Source: Rudaea sp.
GTDB lineage: Bacteria; Pseudomonadota; Gammaproteobacteria; Xanthomonadales; Rhodanobacteraceae
Length of the DNA stretch: 5,395 bases
NCBI GenBank assembly: GCA_025934455.1
Contig: JAICYA010000163.1
Location: 1-5,395 of the forward strand
Reading direction: 5' to 3'
Shown: positions 1 through 5,395 of the stretch, piece after piece
Position numbering within the stretch: the stretch's first letter is position 1
Layout of the letters: every line of letters starts with the position of its first letter
Made by a program: the position numbers and the translations under genes
The notes under the pieces: generated by a model
The model's database searches: none
What the model was told of the DNA's origin: nothing
The model's input: the letters and a program-made list of their open reading frames with translations, nothing else

Positions 1-381
1 CGCTACTCCCACGTCATGCACATCGTCTCGGAAGTCGTCGGCAAGCTGAAGCCGGATTTGAATTTCATGGACGTGTTCCGCGCCACCTTCCCCGCCGGCA
101 CGCTGACCGGCGCGCCCAAGGTACGCGCGATGGAAATCATCGCCGAGTTGGAAACCGTCAAGCGCGGCGTCTACGGCGGTGCCGTCGGCTACTGGGGCTG
201 GAACGACGAGGCGGATCTGGCCATCGCCATCCGCACCGCGATCGTCAAGGCCGGGCAACTGCACGTGCAGGCCGCTGGCGGCGTGGTCGCCGACTCCGTG
301 CCGGAACTGGAATGGAAGGAAACGATGAATAAATGCCGCGCCCTGTTCCGTGCGGTGCAGGAGGCGGTGGGCGGGTTGTAA
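1..381 (+). CDS. trpE: Anthranilate synthase component I, C-terminal part (5' end outside window)
   Basis: This is the C-terminal 126 residues of TrpE, the large cytoplasmic subunit of anthranilate synthase, which converts chorismate to anthranilate using ammonia supplied by TrpG. The reading frame is open from base 1 ([14 protein letters not shown]), so the Met at base 16 is internal and not a start. Signature blocks of the chorismate-binding fold appear in order: [10 protein letters not shown], the loop [31 protein letters not shown] with the following acidic stretch and AIAIRTAIV, then [16 protein letters not shown] and the terminal helix [21 protein letters not shown] and GGVVADS favour anthranilate synthase over isochorismate or aminodeoxychorismate synthases, and the nearby trpGDC supports this. 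No frame damage is visible. The gene ends in TAA inside an inverted repeat. The N-terminal regulatory, tryptophan-binding half lies outside the window, so feedback control cannot be judged. Confidence 0.96.
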   Translation, partial: RYSHVMHIVSEVVGKLKPDLNFMDVFRATFPAGTLTGAPKVRAMEIIAELETVKRGVYGGAVGYWGWNDEADLAIAIRTAIVKAGQLHVQAAGGVVADSVPELEWKETMNKCRALFRAVQEAVGGL

Positions 382-394
382 GCCCACAACCTGC
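371..394 (+). terminator. Inverted repeat across the trpE stop codon (possible weak terminator or 3' stem)
   Basis: Bases 371-379 (GCGGGTTGT) pair with 386-394 (ACAACCTGC) around the 6-base loop AAGCCC, giving a 9-bp stem with one G-T pair. The trpE TAA begins at the base of the loop (379-381). No run of T follows (GCCGAATTGC), so it does not meet the usual rule for an intrinsic terminator. It could instead protect the 3' end of the trpE mRNA or partly reduce read-through into the small gene downstream. Confidence 0.4.
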
Positions 395-400
395 GCCGAA

Positions 401-429
401 TTGCAGTCACCGCGAGCCTGCGACACAAT
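401..429 (+). promoter_or_regulatory. Possible sigma70-type promoter before the small gene
   Basis: TTGCAG (401-406) and CACAAT (424-429) are separated by exactly 17 bases, matching 3 of 6 and 4 of 6 consensus positions. They lie just after the trpE hairpin and about 30 bases upstream of the small gene's start. The position and spacing are right but the match is weak, and read-through from trpE would also explain expression. Confidence 0.3.
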
Positions 430-445
430 CGCCACGTCCATCCGC

Positions 446-452
446 AGGGGAG
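446..452 (+). promoter_or_regulatory. Shine-Dalgarno site that decides the small gene's start
   Basis: AGGGGAG at these bases is a strong anti-16S match. Its 7-base distance to the ATG at 460 is ideal, while the upstream ATG at 454 is too close (1 base) to be used with it. Confidence 0.7.
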
Positions 453-459
453 CATGGTC

Positions 460-705
460 ATGTCCGACAAAGAACGCCGCCGCAATTCCACGCAGTACCA
501 GACCGCGCTGCAACGCGACCTCAACGAGGCGCAGAAGATGACGCTGGCCGCGCTCACGCCATTTGGCTGGGAATTGAAATTCGTGCGCAAGCCGATGTTC
601 CAGGCTGCGGTGCCGGTGGTGTTTGACGGCGACCGCAAGAAGTTCGCCGTGCTAGAAGCCGACGGCACGTTGAACGAGACTCCCGACTTTACTATTCGCG
701 GGTGA
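460..705 (+). CDS. Small conserved-looking hypothetical protein (81 aa) downstream of trpE
   Basis: I do not recognise a named family. The start is chosen by the ribosome binding site: AGGGGAG at 446-452 lies 7 bases before the ATG at 460 but only 1 base before the in-frame ATG at 454, so the 81-residue form beginning MSDKERRRN is preferred over the 83-residue form. The N-terminus is short, basic and hydrophilic (residues 1-30, glutamine- and arginine-rich). It is followed by an amphipathic segment with LTPFGWELKFVRKP (about residues 30-43), then VPVVFD and FAVLEADGTLNETPDF near the end, which looks like a compact beta-rich cytoplasmic domain. No signal peptide, membrane segment or Cys/His metal motif is present. 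It follows trpE in the same direction, 78 bases away, and ends 9 bases before the convergent GH127-like stop. Composition resembles its neighbours. The clean ribosome binding site and sensible protein composition make it a real gene; its role is unknown. Confidence 0.8.
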   Translation: MSDKERRRNSTQYQTALQRDLNEAQKMTLAALTPFGWELKFVRKPMFQAAVPVVFDGDRKKFAVLEADGTLNETPDFTIRG

Positions 706-714
706 TTCGCGCGA

Positions 715-2741
715 TCATTGCGTTGGAAACCCGGTTTCGCGCAACAGGGTCGATCCAAGCGGACGCAGCATCACTTTCACCGCCGCTCCATCCGGCGCGA
801 CAAGCATTCCGGAAAGCCCCAGCGGTGGTCTGGTCCACGGGTCGAGCGCATCGCCATCGGCCAATGCCTGCGGAGCGAACCGCGCGTCGGCAGCCAATCG
901 ATAGGAGAGCGGACGCGTCTTCGCCACAAACGAGGTATCGTGAAAGAGAATCCCTGTTGCCGCGCCATGCGCCTGCGTAACGCGCCCGGGCGTGGCAATG
1001 GCGTCTACCGGCAACGCGAACAGCAAGGGACCATATGCCAGCGCTTGTTCGCCCTCGCTGTCCTGCATCCGATACACCCTGAATGCCAGATCCAGCGCTA
1101 CGCTGTCGCCGGGCACCCACCGGCCGGAGACCTCGAAACGATCGACTAGGCGCACGACCTTCTTGTCGTGGGGCGCCACGACGCTGGCTTCGTGTGCGTA
1201 TGCCGGAATCCGGAGAGTCAGCGTGAACTTCACCGGCTCGTCGGAGTAAACGATAAAACGCAACTTGTCCGAAAACGGGAAGTCGGTCTCTTCCACGATT
1301 TCGACCGATGCATCCTTCAAGGTCGTTTCCAGCGTCGACGGGCCGTACAGCCGCGCGACGAGTCCCGGTCGCGTGGTCTGCTTCAGCCACATCCCTTCCA
1401 CGTAGTACGGCAGCATGCGCGTTGAATTGAGCGCGCAACACGGCGCCGCCTGGTGCGCCGCCGAGAACAGCAAGCGGTCGCCGTAAGCCGACGTCTGTTC
1501 CGCCTCCAGGCGATTGTCCGCCGTAAGATACGAAACGCCAGTGGCGGCGGGATGCAGGCGCGCGCCCTGGGCATCGTTGAGTGCGATCCGTTCCGCTATG
1601 TCGGCAGTCTGCATCACATCGCGGTACTGGGCCAGGCGGTTGAGCGACGCGATGGTCTCGGTCATCGAGCAATATTCGGAAGTCAGGTCGAACGCACCAT
1701 CGCGCCCGCGGACCGACTCGTCGCCCACCGGACCGCCGCCCGGATTCGAGAAACGCCGCAATTTGCCCAGGACATTGTCCGCCGCCTGCTCGTATTGCGC
1801 CGGGCCGCCATAGGCGAAGGCGATGGCTGGCATGGCCAGACTCTCGGCGATGTGCGGCGTGTGCGAGGTCCACACTTTGTTCGCATCGATCAGGTTCGCC
1901 GGCGTCAGGTCGCTGTCCCTGGCCTTGCCTGCTGCGTAATCGCCGTACAACCACAGGTAGCCGCGGCGGTAGACGTCCTGGCGCGTGAGCCGGTACAACC
2001 ATTCCAGCGTATCGGCGAACCCAACTCCGTGAGAAACTCCGCCACCGGTAACGATGCCCGGGCGCCCGAAATAGCTTTCCCCCGATACTCGGCGAGCGTA
2101 AGCCGGACCGCGCGCTCCACCGCCACCAGGATGCGGCGCTCGCCGGTCGCCTCGTACCAAGCAAGAAGCGCCTGAAATATGCGGCTTTGCGTCCACAGTT
2201 CGGCGTCGTCGGCGGCCGTCGTGCTGAAACGCTGGGCCGGCGGATAAATTCCGATATAGCCATCTGCATCCTGCGCGTCGAGCACTTCTTCGAGACGCCG
2301 GATGGCGGCTTGCTTGACGGCGTCGTCGCCGGCAAGCCAGGCCAGGCGGAACAGCCCATCTGCGTAATAGCCTTCGTGCTCGCCGGACCACCAATACGGT
2401 TCGCCGTCCGTGCTGGACCCGGATCGGTTCGCAAACCGATTCTGGTTCACGGTGTCGGATATGTCCGCGAAGTGCCCGGCCAGCCCGTTGTCCAGGTCGG
2501 CGCGCATCTCGCGCAGGATCCATCCCGCAGGATGTACCTCGCCGAAGCGGGCCAGTGTCAGTGCCGGTTCAATCGGTTTGGGTGCCTCGGCATACGCGAC
2601 GGTTCCGGCACCCGCCGCCAGCGTCAGGCACCAGCCAATGAGGCAAACGAGGCGACGCGCCCGGCGCACAAAGCCGGCACCGCGCCGTAGCGGCCGCTCC
2701 ACCCGGACGCACGTGCGGAGGAATCTCGGCAGTGCCGACAT
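715..2741 (-). pseudogene. Secreted GH127/DUF1680 (beta-L-arabinofuranosidase-like) glycoside hydrolase, split by a frame disruption
   Basis: Two overlapping minus-strand frames join into one protein of about 675 residues. The upstream frame (2741 to about 2084) gives a likely signal peptide (basic run RRARR, hydrophobic LVCLIGWCLTLAAG, cleavage probably after VAYA near residue 51). The start of the all-alpha barrel follows: GEVHPAGWILREM, GLAGHF, YWWSGEHEGYYADGLFRLAWL and LDAQDADGYIGIYP. The downstream frame (about 2075 to 715) continues with SYFGRPGIVTGGGVSHGVGF, DTLEWLYRLT and VWTSHTPHIAESLAMP. It also carries EYC (1669-1677), CC (1435-1440), RLYGPSTLETTL, LRIPAYA and LAYGPLLFALP of the C-terminal beta domains. 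In characterised GH127 enzymes an ExC motif and paired cysteines hold zinc, and one of those cysteines is the nucleophile; all are present here. As read, translation leaves frame after LAEYRGK and stops at 1905 (278 aa), losing every catalytic residue. The start is uncertain: ATG 2741 is listed, ATG 2768 and GTG 2669 are alternatives, and none has a clear ribosome binding site. The substrate is inferred from family only; other DUF1680 branches act on other sugars. Confidence 0.82.
2076..2083 (-). other. Frame disruption at a G5A3 run in the GH127-like gene
   Basis: On the minus strand the run reads GGGGGAAA between the codons for LAEYR and SYFG. The upstream frame gives LAEYRGK then AISGARASLP, which loses family resemblance. 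Moving back one base gives RGK or RGE, then SYFGRPGIVTGG, which restores it. One missing G or A therefore explains everything. A homopolymer indel in the assembly and a genuine mutation are both plausible. The context does not form a canonical -1 slippery heptamer in the zero frame, although the G5 run could allow P-site or transcriptional slippage. Confidence 0.85.
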
Positions 2742-2797
2742 GACTGGGACAATCCGGAATGCGCTCATGCCAATTTCGCGACACAGCTGAAGTCTGC

Positions 2798-2816
2798 GTA
2801 TTCTATGTTGGAATAC
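2798..2816. promoter_or_regulatory. 19-bp dyad (possible operator) in the GH127-like/trpG divergent region
   Basis: GTATTC (2798-2803) and GAATAC (2811-2816) form a perfect 6-bp inverted repeat around a 7-base spacer, the size of a dimeric repressor site. It overlaps possible -10 boxes on both strands: TATTCT (2799-2804) for trpG and TAGAAT (2805-2800, minus strand) for the GH127-like gene. The only candidate -35 for trpG is a poor TTCGCG at 2775-2780, 18 bases away; I see no convincing -35 for the other direction. It does not match the Crp/Clp consensus TGTGA-N6-TCACA, and I cannot name a regulator. Confidence 0.3.
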
Positions 2817-2834
2817 CAAGACGACGAGACGCCC

Positions 2835-2903
2835 ATGGTAAAGTTCCGCGCCGGCGCATTCCATCTCCGCGACACGCAAACGACGTCTTGCCCATGCTCC
2901 TGA
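2835..2903 (+). other. Possible 22-codon upstream ORF overlapping the trpG start
   Basis: An ATG at 2835 opens a frame reading [20 protein letters not shown] and then two more residues before TGA at 2901-2903. That TGA shares its A with the second in-frame ATG of trpG (2903), making TGATG, a usual arrangement for translational coupling. It has no tryptophan codon, so it is not a tryptophan attenuator leader peptide. The ribosome binding site before it is weak. Chance is a serious alternative in a GC-rich leader. Confidence 0.22.
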
Positions 2904-3490
2904 TGATCGACAACTACGATTCCTTCACTTTCAATCTCGTTCAGTATCTGGGCGAGCTTGGCGAAGATGTGCGTGTGGTGCGCAACGACGCGCTGACGGT
3001 CGAAGCCATCCGCAAGCTCGCGCCCGATCGCATCGTGATCTCGCCCGGCCCCGGCACGCCGGACGAGGCGGGGGTGACGCTGGAGCTGATCGAGAAACTC
3101 GGCGGGCAGATTCCGATACTCGGCGTGTGCCTCGGCCACCAGAGCATCGGCCAGGCCTTCGGCGGGCGCGTGATCCGCGCGCCGCAGATCATGCATGGCA
3201 AGACGTCACCGATTCACCACGCCAGCAAGGGCGTGTTCGCGGGCCTTGCCAACCCGTTCGAGGCCACCCGTTACCACTCGCTGGTGGTGGAAAAATCCAC
3301 GTTGCCGGCCTGCCTTGAAGTCACCGCGTGGACGCAGAACGCGGATGGTTCGCTCGACGAGATCATGGGCCTGCGCCACAAGACGCTGGCCATCGAAGGC
3401 GTGCAGTTCCATCCGGAATCCATCCTGACCGAACATGGCCGCGACCTGCTGCGCAATTTTCTGCGTTCGCCGTTGCCGAAGGCGGCCTGA
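2894..3490 (+). CDS. trpG: Anthranilate synthase component II, glutamine amidotransferase
   Basis: TrpG hydrolyses glutamine and passes ammonia to TrpE within the cytoplasmic anthranilate synthase complex. The 198-residue product is a full-length class I (triad) amidotransferase. It begins [20 protein letters not shown], then has the oxyanion region [11 protein letters not shown] (50-60), the nucleophile elbow GVCLGHQS with Cys79, HGKTS (101-105), RYHSL (126-130), and the catalytic [13 protein letters not shown] with His173 and Glu175. The open frame extends upstream to 2759 but shows no homology there. The start is placed at ATG 2894; ATG 2903 (MIDNYDSF) is equally possible, and neither has a strong ribosome binding site. 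Some bacteria share one such subunit between tryptophan and folate synthesis (as PabA); the position directly before trpD makes tryptophan the main role. It is the first gene of a trpGDC operon, with a 2-base gap before trpD. Confidence 0.96.
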   Translation: MLLMIDNYDSFTFNLVQYLGELGEDVRVVRNDALTVEAIRKLAPDRIVISPGPGTPDEAGVTLELIEKLGGQIPILGVCLGHQSIGQAFGGRVIRAPQIMHGKTSPIHHASKGVFAGLANPFEATRYHSLVVEKSTLPACLEVTAWTQNADGSLDEIMGLRHKTLAIEGVQFHPESILTEHGRDLLRNFLRSPLPKAA

Positions 3491-3492
3491 GC

Positions 3493-4524
3493 ATGATCAC
3501 TCCGCAGGAAGCGTTGCAGCGCACGATCGAACACCGCGAAATCTTCCACGACGAGATGGTCGATCTGATGCGCCAGATCATGCGCGGCGAAGTATCGCCG
3601 GCGATGATGGCGGCGATCCTGTCCGGCCTGCGTGTGAAGAAGGAAACCATCGGCGAGATCGCCGCGGCGGCCAGCGTGATGCGCGAGATGGCCGTGCGCG
3701 TGCACGTGCCGCCGTACAGGCATTTCGTCGACATCGTCGGCACCGGCGGCGACGGCGCGAATTCGTTCAACATCTCGACCGCAGCGATGTTCGTGGTCGC
3801 GGCGGCGGGCGCGCGCGTGGCCAAGCACGGCAATCGCAGCGTGTCGTCCAAATCCGGCAGCGCCGACGTGCTCGAAGCGCTCGGCGTGCGCATCGATCTG
3901 GGACCCGAACAGGTGGCGGTGTGCGTGGAGGAAACCGGCATCGGTTTCATGTTCGCGCCGAACCATCATCCGGCGATGCGCGTGGTCGCTCCGGTGCGCC
4001 GCGAAATGGGCGTACGCACCCTGTTCAACATCCTCGGCCCGCTGACCAATCCGGCCGGCGCGCCGAACATGCTGCTGGGCGTGTTCCACGCGGACCTGGT
4101 CGGCATCCAGGTGCGTGTGCTGGAACGTCTTGGCGCCGCTCATGCCCTGGTGGTGTGGGGCCGCGACGGTATCGACGAGATTTCGCTCAGCGACACGACG
4201 CTCGTCGGTGAACTGCGCGACGGCAAGGTGAGCGAATTCGAAATCGCGCCGGAGCACTTCGGTTTCGCGCGTGCCGCGCGTGAGGACTTCGCGGTCGCCA
4301 ACGCAACCGAATCCAGGGCGCGCGTGCTCGCCGCACTGGGCAACGAACCCGGACCCGTGCGCGACATCGTCCTGCTCAATGCCGGGGCGGCGTTGTATGC
4401 CGCCGATGCCGCCAACTCGATCGAGGCCGGCATCGCCAAGGCGCGCGAAGCTGTCGCCAGCGGCGCGGCACGCGCCAAGCTCGACCAATTCCTCGCCGCG
4501 ACACGACGGTTGGCCGGCGCATGA
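3493..4524 (+). CDS. trpD: Anthranilate phosphoribosyltransferase
   Basis: TrpD transfers the phosphoribosyl group of PRPP to anthranilate, giving N-(5'-phosphoribosyl)anthranilate, the second committed step of tryptophan synthesis. The 343-residue length is standard for a stand-alone TrpD. It has an N-terminal helical domain (about residues 1-70), the PRPP loop DIVGTGGDG with GTGGD at 83-87, NIST at 93-96, [15 protein letters not shown] at 111-125, [19 protein letters not shown] at 169-187, and DGIDE at 225-229 carrying the Asp-Glu pair that binds magnesium. All expected residues are present. The start is ATG 3493, two bases after the trpG stop and preceded by a modest AAGG (3479-3482). Upstream in-frame ATGs lie inside trpG and are not credible. 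The stop overlaps the trpC start as ATGA, indicating co-translation. It is not fused to trpG, unlike the enterobacterial arrangement. Confidence 0.97.
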   Translation: MITPQEALQRTIEHREIFHDEMVDLMRQIMRGEVSPAMMAAILSGLRVKKETIGEIAAAASVMREMAVRVHVPPYRHFVDIVGTGGDGANSFNISTAAMFVVAAAGARVAKHGNRSVSSKSGSADVLEALGVRIDLGPEQVAVCVEETGIGFMFAPNHHPAMRVVAPVRREMGVRTLFNILGPLTNPAGAPNMLLGVFHADLVGIQVRVLERLGAAHALVVWGRDGIDEISLSDTTLVGELRDGKVSEFEIAPEHFGFARAAREDFAVANATESRARVLAALGNEPGPVRDIVLLNAGAALYAADAANSIEAGIAKAREAVASGAARAKLDQFLAATRRLAGA

Positions 4525-5309
4525 GCGACATCCTGCGGCGGATTCTCGCGCGCAAGGCCGAGGAGGTGCGCGAACGTTGCGAACGTGTTGCGCTCGACAC
4601 GCTGCGTGCGCAGGCACTCGCCACGCTGGCCACGCGCGGTTTTGCTGCGGCGCTGCGCGCGAAAATCGCGGCAGGAAAAGCCGCCGTGATCGCCGAGGTG
4701 AAAAAGGCCAGCCCCAGTCAGGGCGTGATCCGCGCGAATTTCGATCCCGCCGCGATCGCGCGTAGCTACGAAGCCGGCGGCGCGGCTTGCCTGTCCGTGC
4801 TTACCGACGCGGATTTCTTCCAGGGCGCCGATGCCTACCTGCAACAAGCGCGCGCAGCATGTGCGCTGCCCGTGCTGCGCAAGGACTTCGTGATCGACGC
4901 ATACCAAATCCTTGAGGCGCGCGTGCTCGGTGCGGATTGCGTCCTGCTCATCGTCGCTGCACTGGATGACGAGCAGCTCGCGGATTTTTCCGCACTGGCG
5001 CGAAACCTCGGGATGGACGTGCTGGTCGAGGCGCACGATGCCATCGAACTCGAACGCGCATTGAAGACTTCCGCGCCGATGATCGGCATCAACAACCGCG
5101 ATCTGCGCACGTTCGCGACTTCGCTCGATACGACGCTGGACTTGCGTTCGCGCGTGCCGGCGGATCGGTTGCTGGTAACCGAAAGCGGCATCCACACGTC
5201 TGCTGACGTGGCGCGGATGCGCGCGGCTGGCGTCAGTGCATTTCTCGTCGGCGAAGCGTTCATGCGCGCGGAAGATCCGGGCGCGGAACTGGCGCGTTTG
5301 TTTTACTAA
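4521..5309 (+). CDS. trpC: Indole-3-glycerol phosphate synthase (monofunctional)
   Basis: TrpC cyclises and decarboxylates 1-(o-carboxyphenylamino)-1-deoxyribulose 5-phosphate to indole-3-glycerol phosphate. The 262-residue protein is one (beta/alpha)8 barrel with a helical N-terminal extension ([19 protein letters not shown]). Family residues appear in order: [11 protein letters not shown] (58-68, with Glu59 and Lys61), [11 protein letters not shown] (92-102), [13 protein letters not shown] (118-130) with the catalytic Lys121, VLVEAHD (167-173) with Glu170, GINNRDL (189-195), LVTESGI (218-224), and the phosphate-binding FLVGEAFMR (241-249). It ends immediately after the barrel, so there is no fused TrpF and phosphoribosylanthranilate isomerase must be encoded elsewhere. 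The ATG at 4521 overlaps the trpD stop (ATGA) and has no good ribosome binding site, so translation is probably coupled. Its TAA stop overlaps the stop codon of the convergent Crp/Clp-family gene. Confidence 0.97.
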   Translation: MSDILRRILARKAEEVRERCERVALDTLRAQALATLATRGFAAALRAKIAAGKAAVIAEVKKASPSQGVIRANFDPAAIARSYEAGGAACLSVLTDADFFQGADAYLQQARAACALPVLRKDFVIDAYQILEARVLGADCVLLIVAALDDEQLADFSALARNLGMDVLVEAHDAIELERALKTSAPMIGINNRDLRTFATSLDTTLDLRSRVPADRLLVTESGIHTSADVARMRAAGVSAFLVGEAFMRAEDPGAELARLFY

Positions 5310-5395
5310 CGAGTTCCGAACACCACGATCGTCTTGCCCGCGACGCTGATCATGCCCTGCTGCTCGAGCTGCTTGAGCACACGCCCGACCATCTC
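5306..5395 (-). CDS. clp: Crp/Clp-family transcriptional regulator, C-terminal end (5' part outside window)
   Basis: Read on the minus strand from the window edge, 29 residues precede a TAG stop: [16 protein letters not shown], then a short turn, then [10 protein letters not shown]. This matches the end of the CRP winged helix-turn-helix domain; E. coli CRP ends with RETVGRILKMLEDQ and GKTIVVYGTR. The first Glu and the Arg four residues later correspond to the DNA-contacting Glu181 and Arg185 of the E. coli recognition helix, implying similar half-site recognition. In xanthomonads the Crp homologue is Clp, a global regulator of virulence and extracellular enzymes that responds to cyclic di-GMP rather than cAMP. 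Which ligand this protein binds cannot be seen, because the sensory domain is outside the window. The symbol is inferred from the apparent taxonomy; crp is the alternative. The stop (5306-5308) lies inside the end of trpC. Confidence 0.9.
   Translation of the reverse strand, partial: EMVGRVLKQLEQQGMISVAGKTIVVFGTR

Noticed and set aside
703..717. TGAT-N7-ATCA repeat spanning both convergent stop codons, with a TCGCGCGA core and a repeated ATTCGCG
   Set aside because: Four-base arms are too short and there is no T-run, so I do not call it a bidirectional terminator.
2074..2086. Programmed -1 ribosomal frameshifting at the G5A3 run
   Set aside because: In the zero frame the heptamer reads G GGG AAA; after a -1 slip the A-site Lys tRNA would face GAA with a first-position mismatch. 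I also see no clear stimulatory stem or upstream Shine-Dalgarno. An indel is simpler.
1453..2175. 240-codon plus-strand open frame inside the GH127-like gene
   Set aside because: It is antisense to clear hydrolase motifs, Arg-rich and without family resemblance or a ribosome binding site.
692..2434. 580-codon minus-strand open frame overlapping the GH127-like gene
   Set aside because: It is the third minus-strand frame over the same region. Its product is Arg/Gly/Pro-rich with no recognisable motif, while the GH127 motifs lie in the other two frames.
2759..2893. Upstream extension of the trpG frame giving a 243-residue protein
   Set aside because: The extra 45 residues show no TrpG similarity, and the normal family N-terminus begins at [11 protein letters not shown].
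2742..2893. Tryptophan attenuator or Crp/Clp binding site upstream of trpG
   Set aside because: No Trp-codon-bearing leader peptide, no competing hairpins with a T-run, and no TGTGA-N6-TCACA-like sequence were seen.
3271..4617. 448-codon minus-strand open frame antisense to trpG/trpD
   Set aside because: It mirrors the strongly supported trpG and trpD frames and is His/Arg/Ala-rich low-quality sequence, typical of an antisense shadow in GC-rich DNA.
4140..5195. 351-codon minus-strand open frame antisense to trpD/trpC
   Set aside because: The sense strand encodes intact TrpD and TrpC with all catalytic motifs; the antisense product has no recognisable feature.

Overview
This GC-rich window looks like a chromosomal segment from a gammaproteobacterium of the Xanthomonas/Lysobacter/Rhodanobacter group (Lysobacterales). 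I infer this from the gene set trpE, then trpG-trpD-trpC, then a convergent Crp/Clp-type regulator. The trpC/clp neighbourhood is, from memory, typical of xanthomonads. No database search was possible, so the taxonomy is an inference.

Layout, left to right. (1) Bases 1-381 hold the C-terminal part of trpE on the plus strand, cut by the window edge, with a 9-bp inverted repeat spanning its stop codon. (2) A small uncharacterised gene of 81-83 codons follows on the plus strand (460-705), with a good ribosome binding site and a possible promoter of its own. (3) A long minus-strand gene (715-2741) encodes a putatively secreted glycoside hydrolase of the GH127/DUF1680 (beta-L-arabinofuranosidase-like) superfamily. 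It is split by a one-base frame disruption at a G5A3 run (2076-2083), so it is a pseudogene, a sequencing error or, less likely, a recoded gene. (4) A divergent intergenic region of about 150 bp (2742-2893) contains a 6-bp-arm dyad overlapping possible -10 elements on both strands, and a 22-codon upstream ORF whose stop overlaps an internal trpG start. (5) trpG, trpD and trpC (2894-5309) form a tightly packed operon, with a 2-nt gap between trpG and trpD and an ATGA overlap between trpD and trpC. (6) The last 90 bases are the C-terminus of a Crp/Clp-family regulator on the minus strand, whose stop codon overlaps the trpC stop.

Together TrpE and TrpG form anthranilate synthase (chorismate plus glutamine to anthranilate). 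TrpD adds the phosphoribosyl group and TrpC closes the indole ring to give indole-3-glycerol phosphate. The genes for phosphoribosylanthranilate isomerase (trpF) and tryptophan synthase (trpBA) are not in the window, and TrpC is not fused to TrpF. The GH127-like gene is unrelated to tryptophan synthesis, is oriented against the trp genes, and separates trpE from trpGDC.

I found no RNA gene, CRISPR array, insertion sequence or phage element, and nothing I would defend as a new biological system. The points most worth checking are the frame disruption and unusual active-site motif of the GH127-like gene, the dyad and upstream ORF before trpG, and the stop-codon overlap of trpC and clp.
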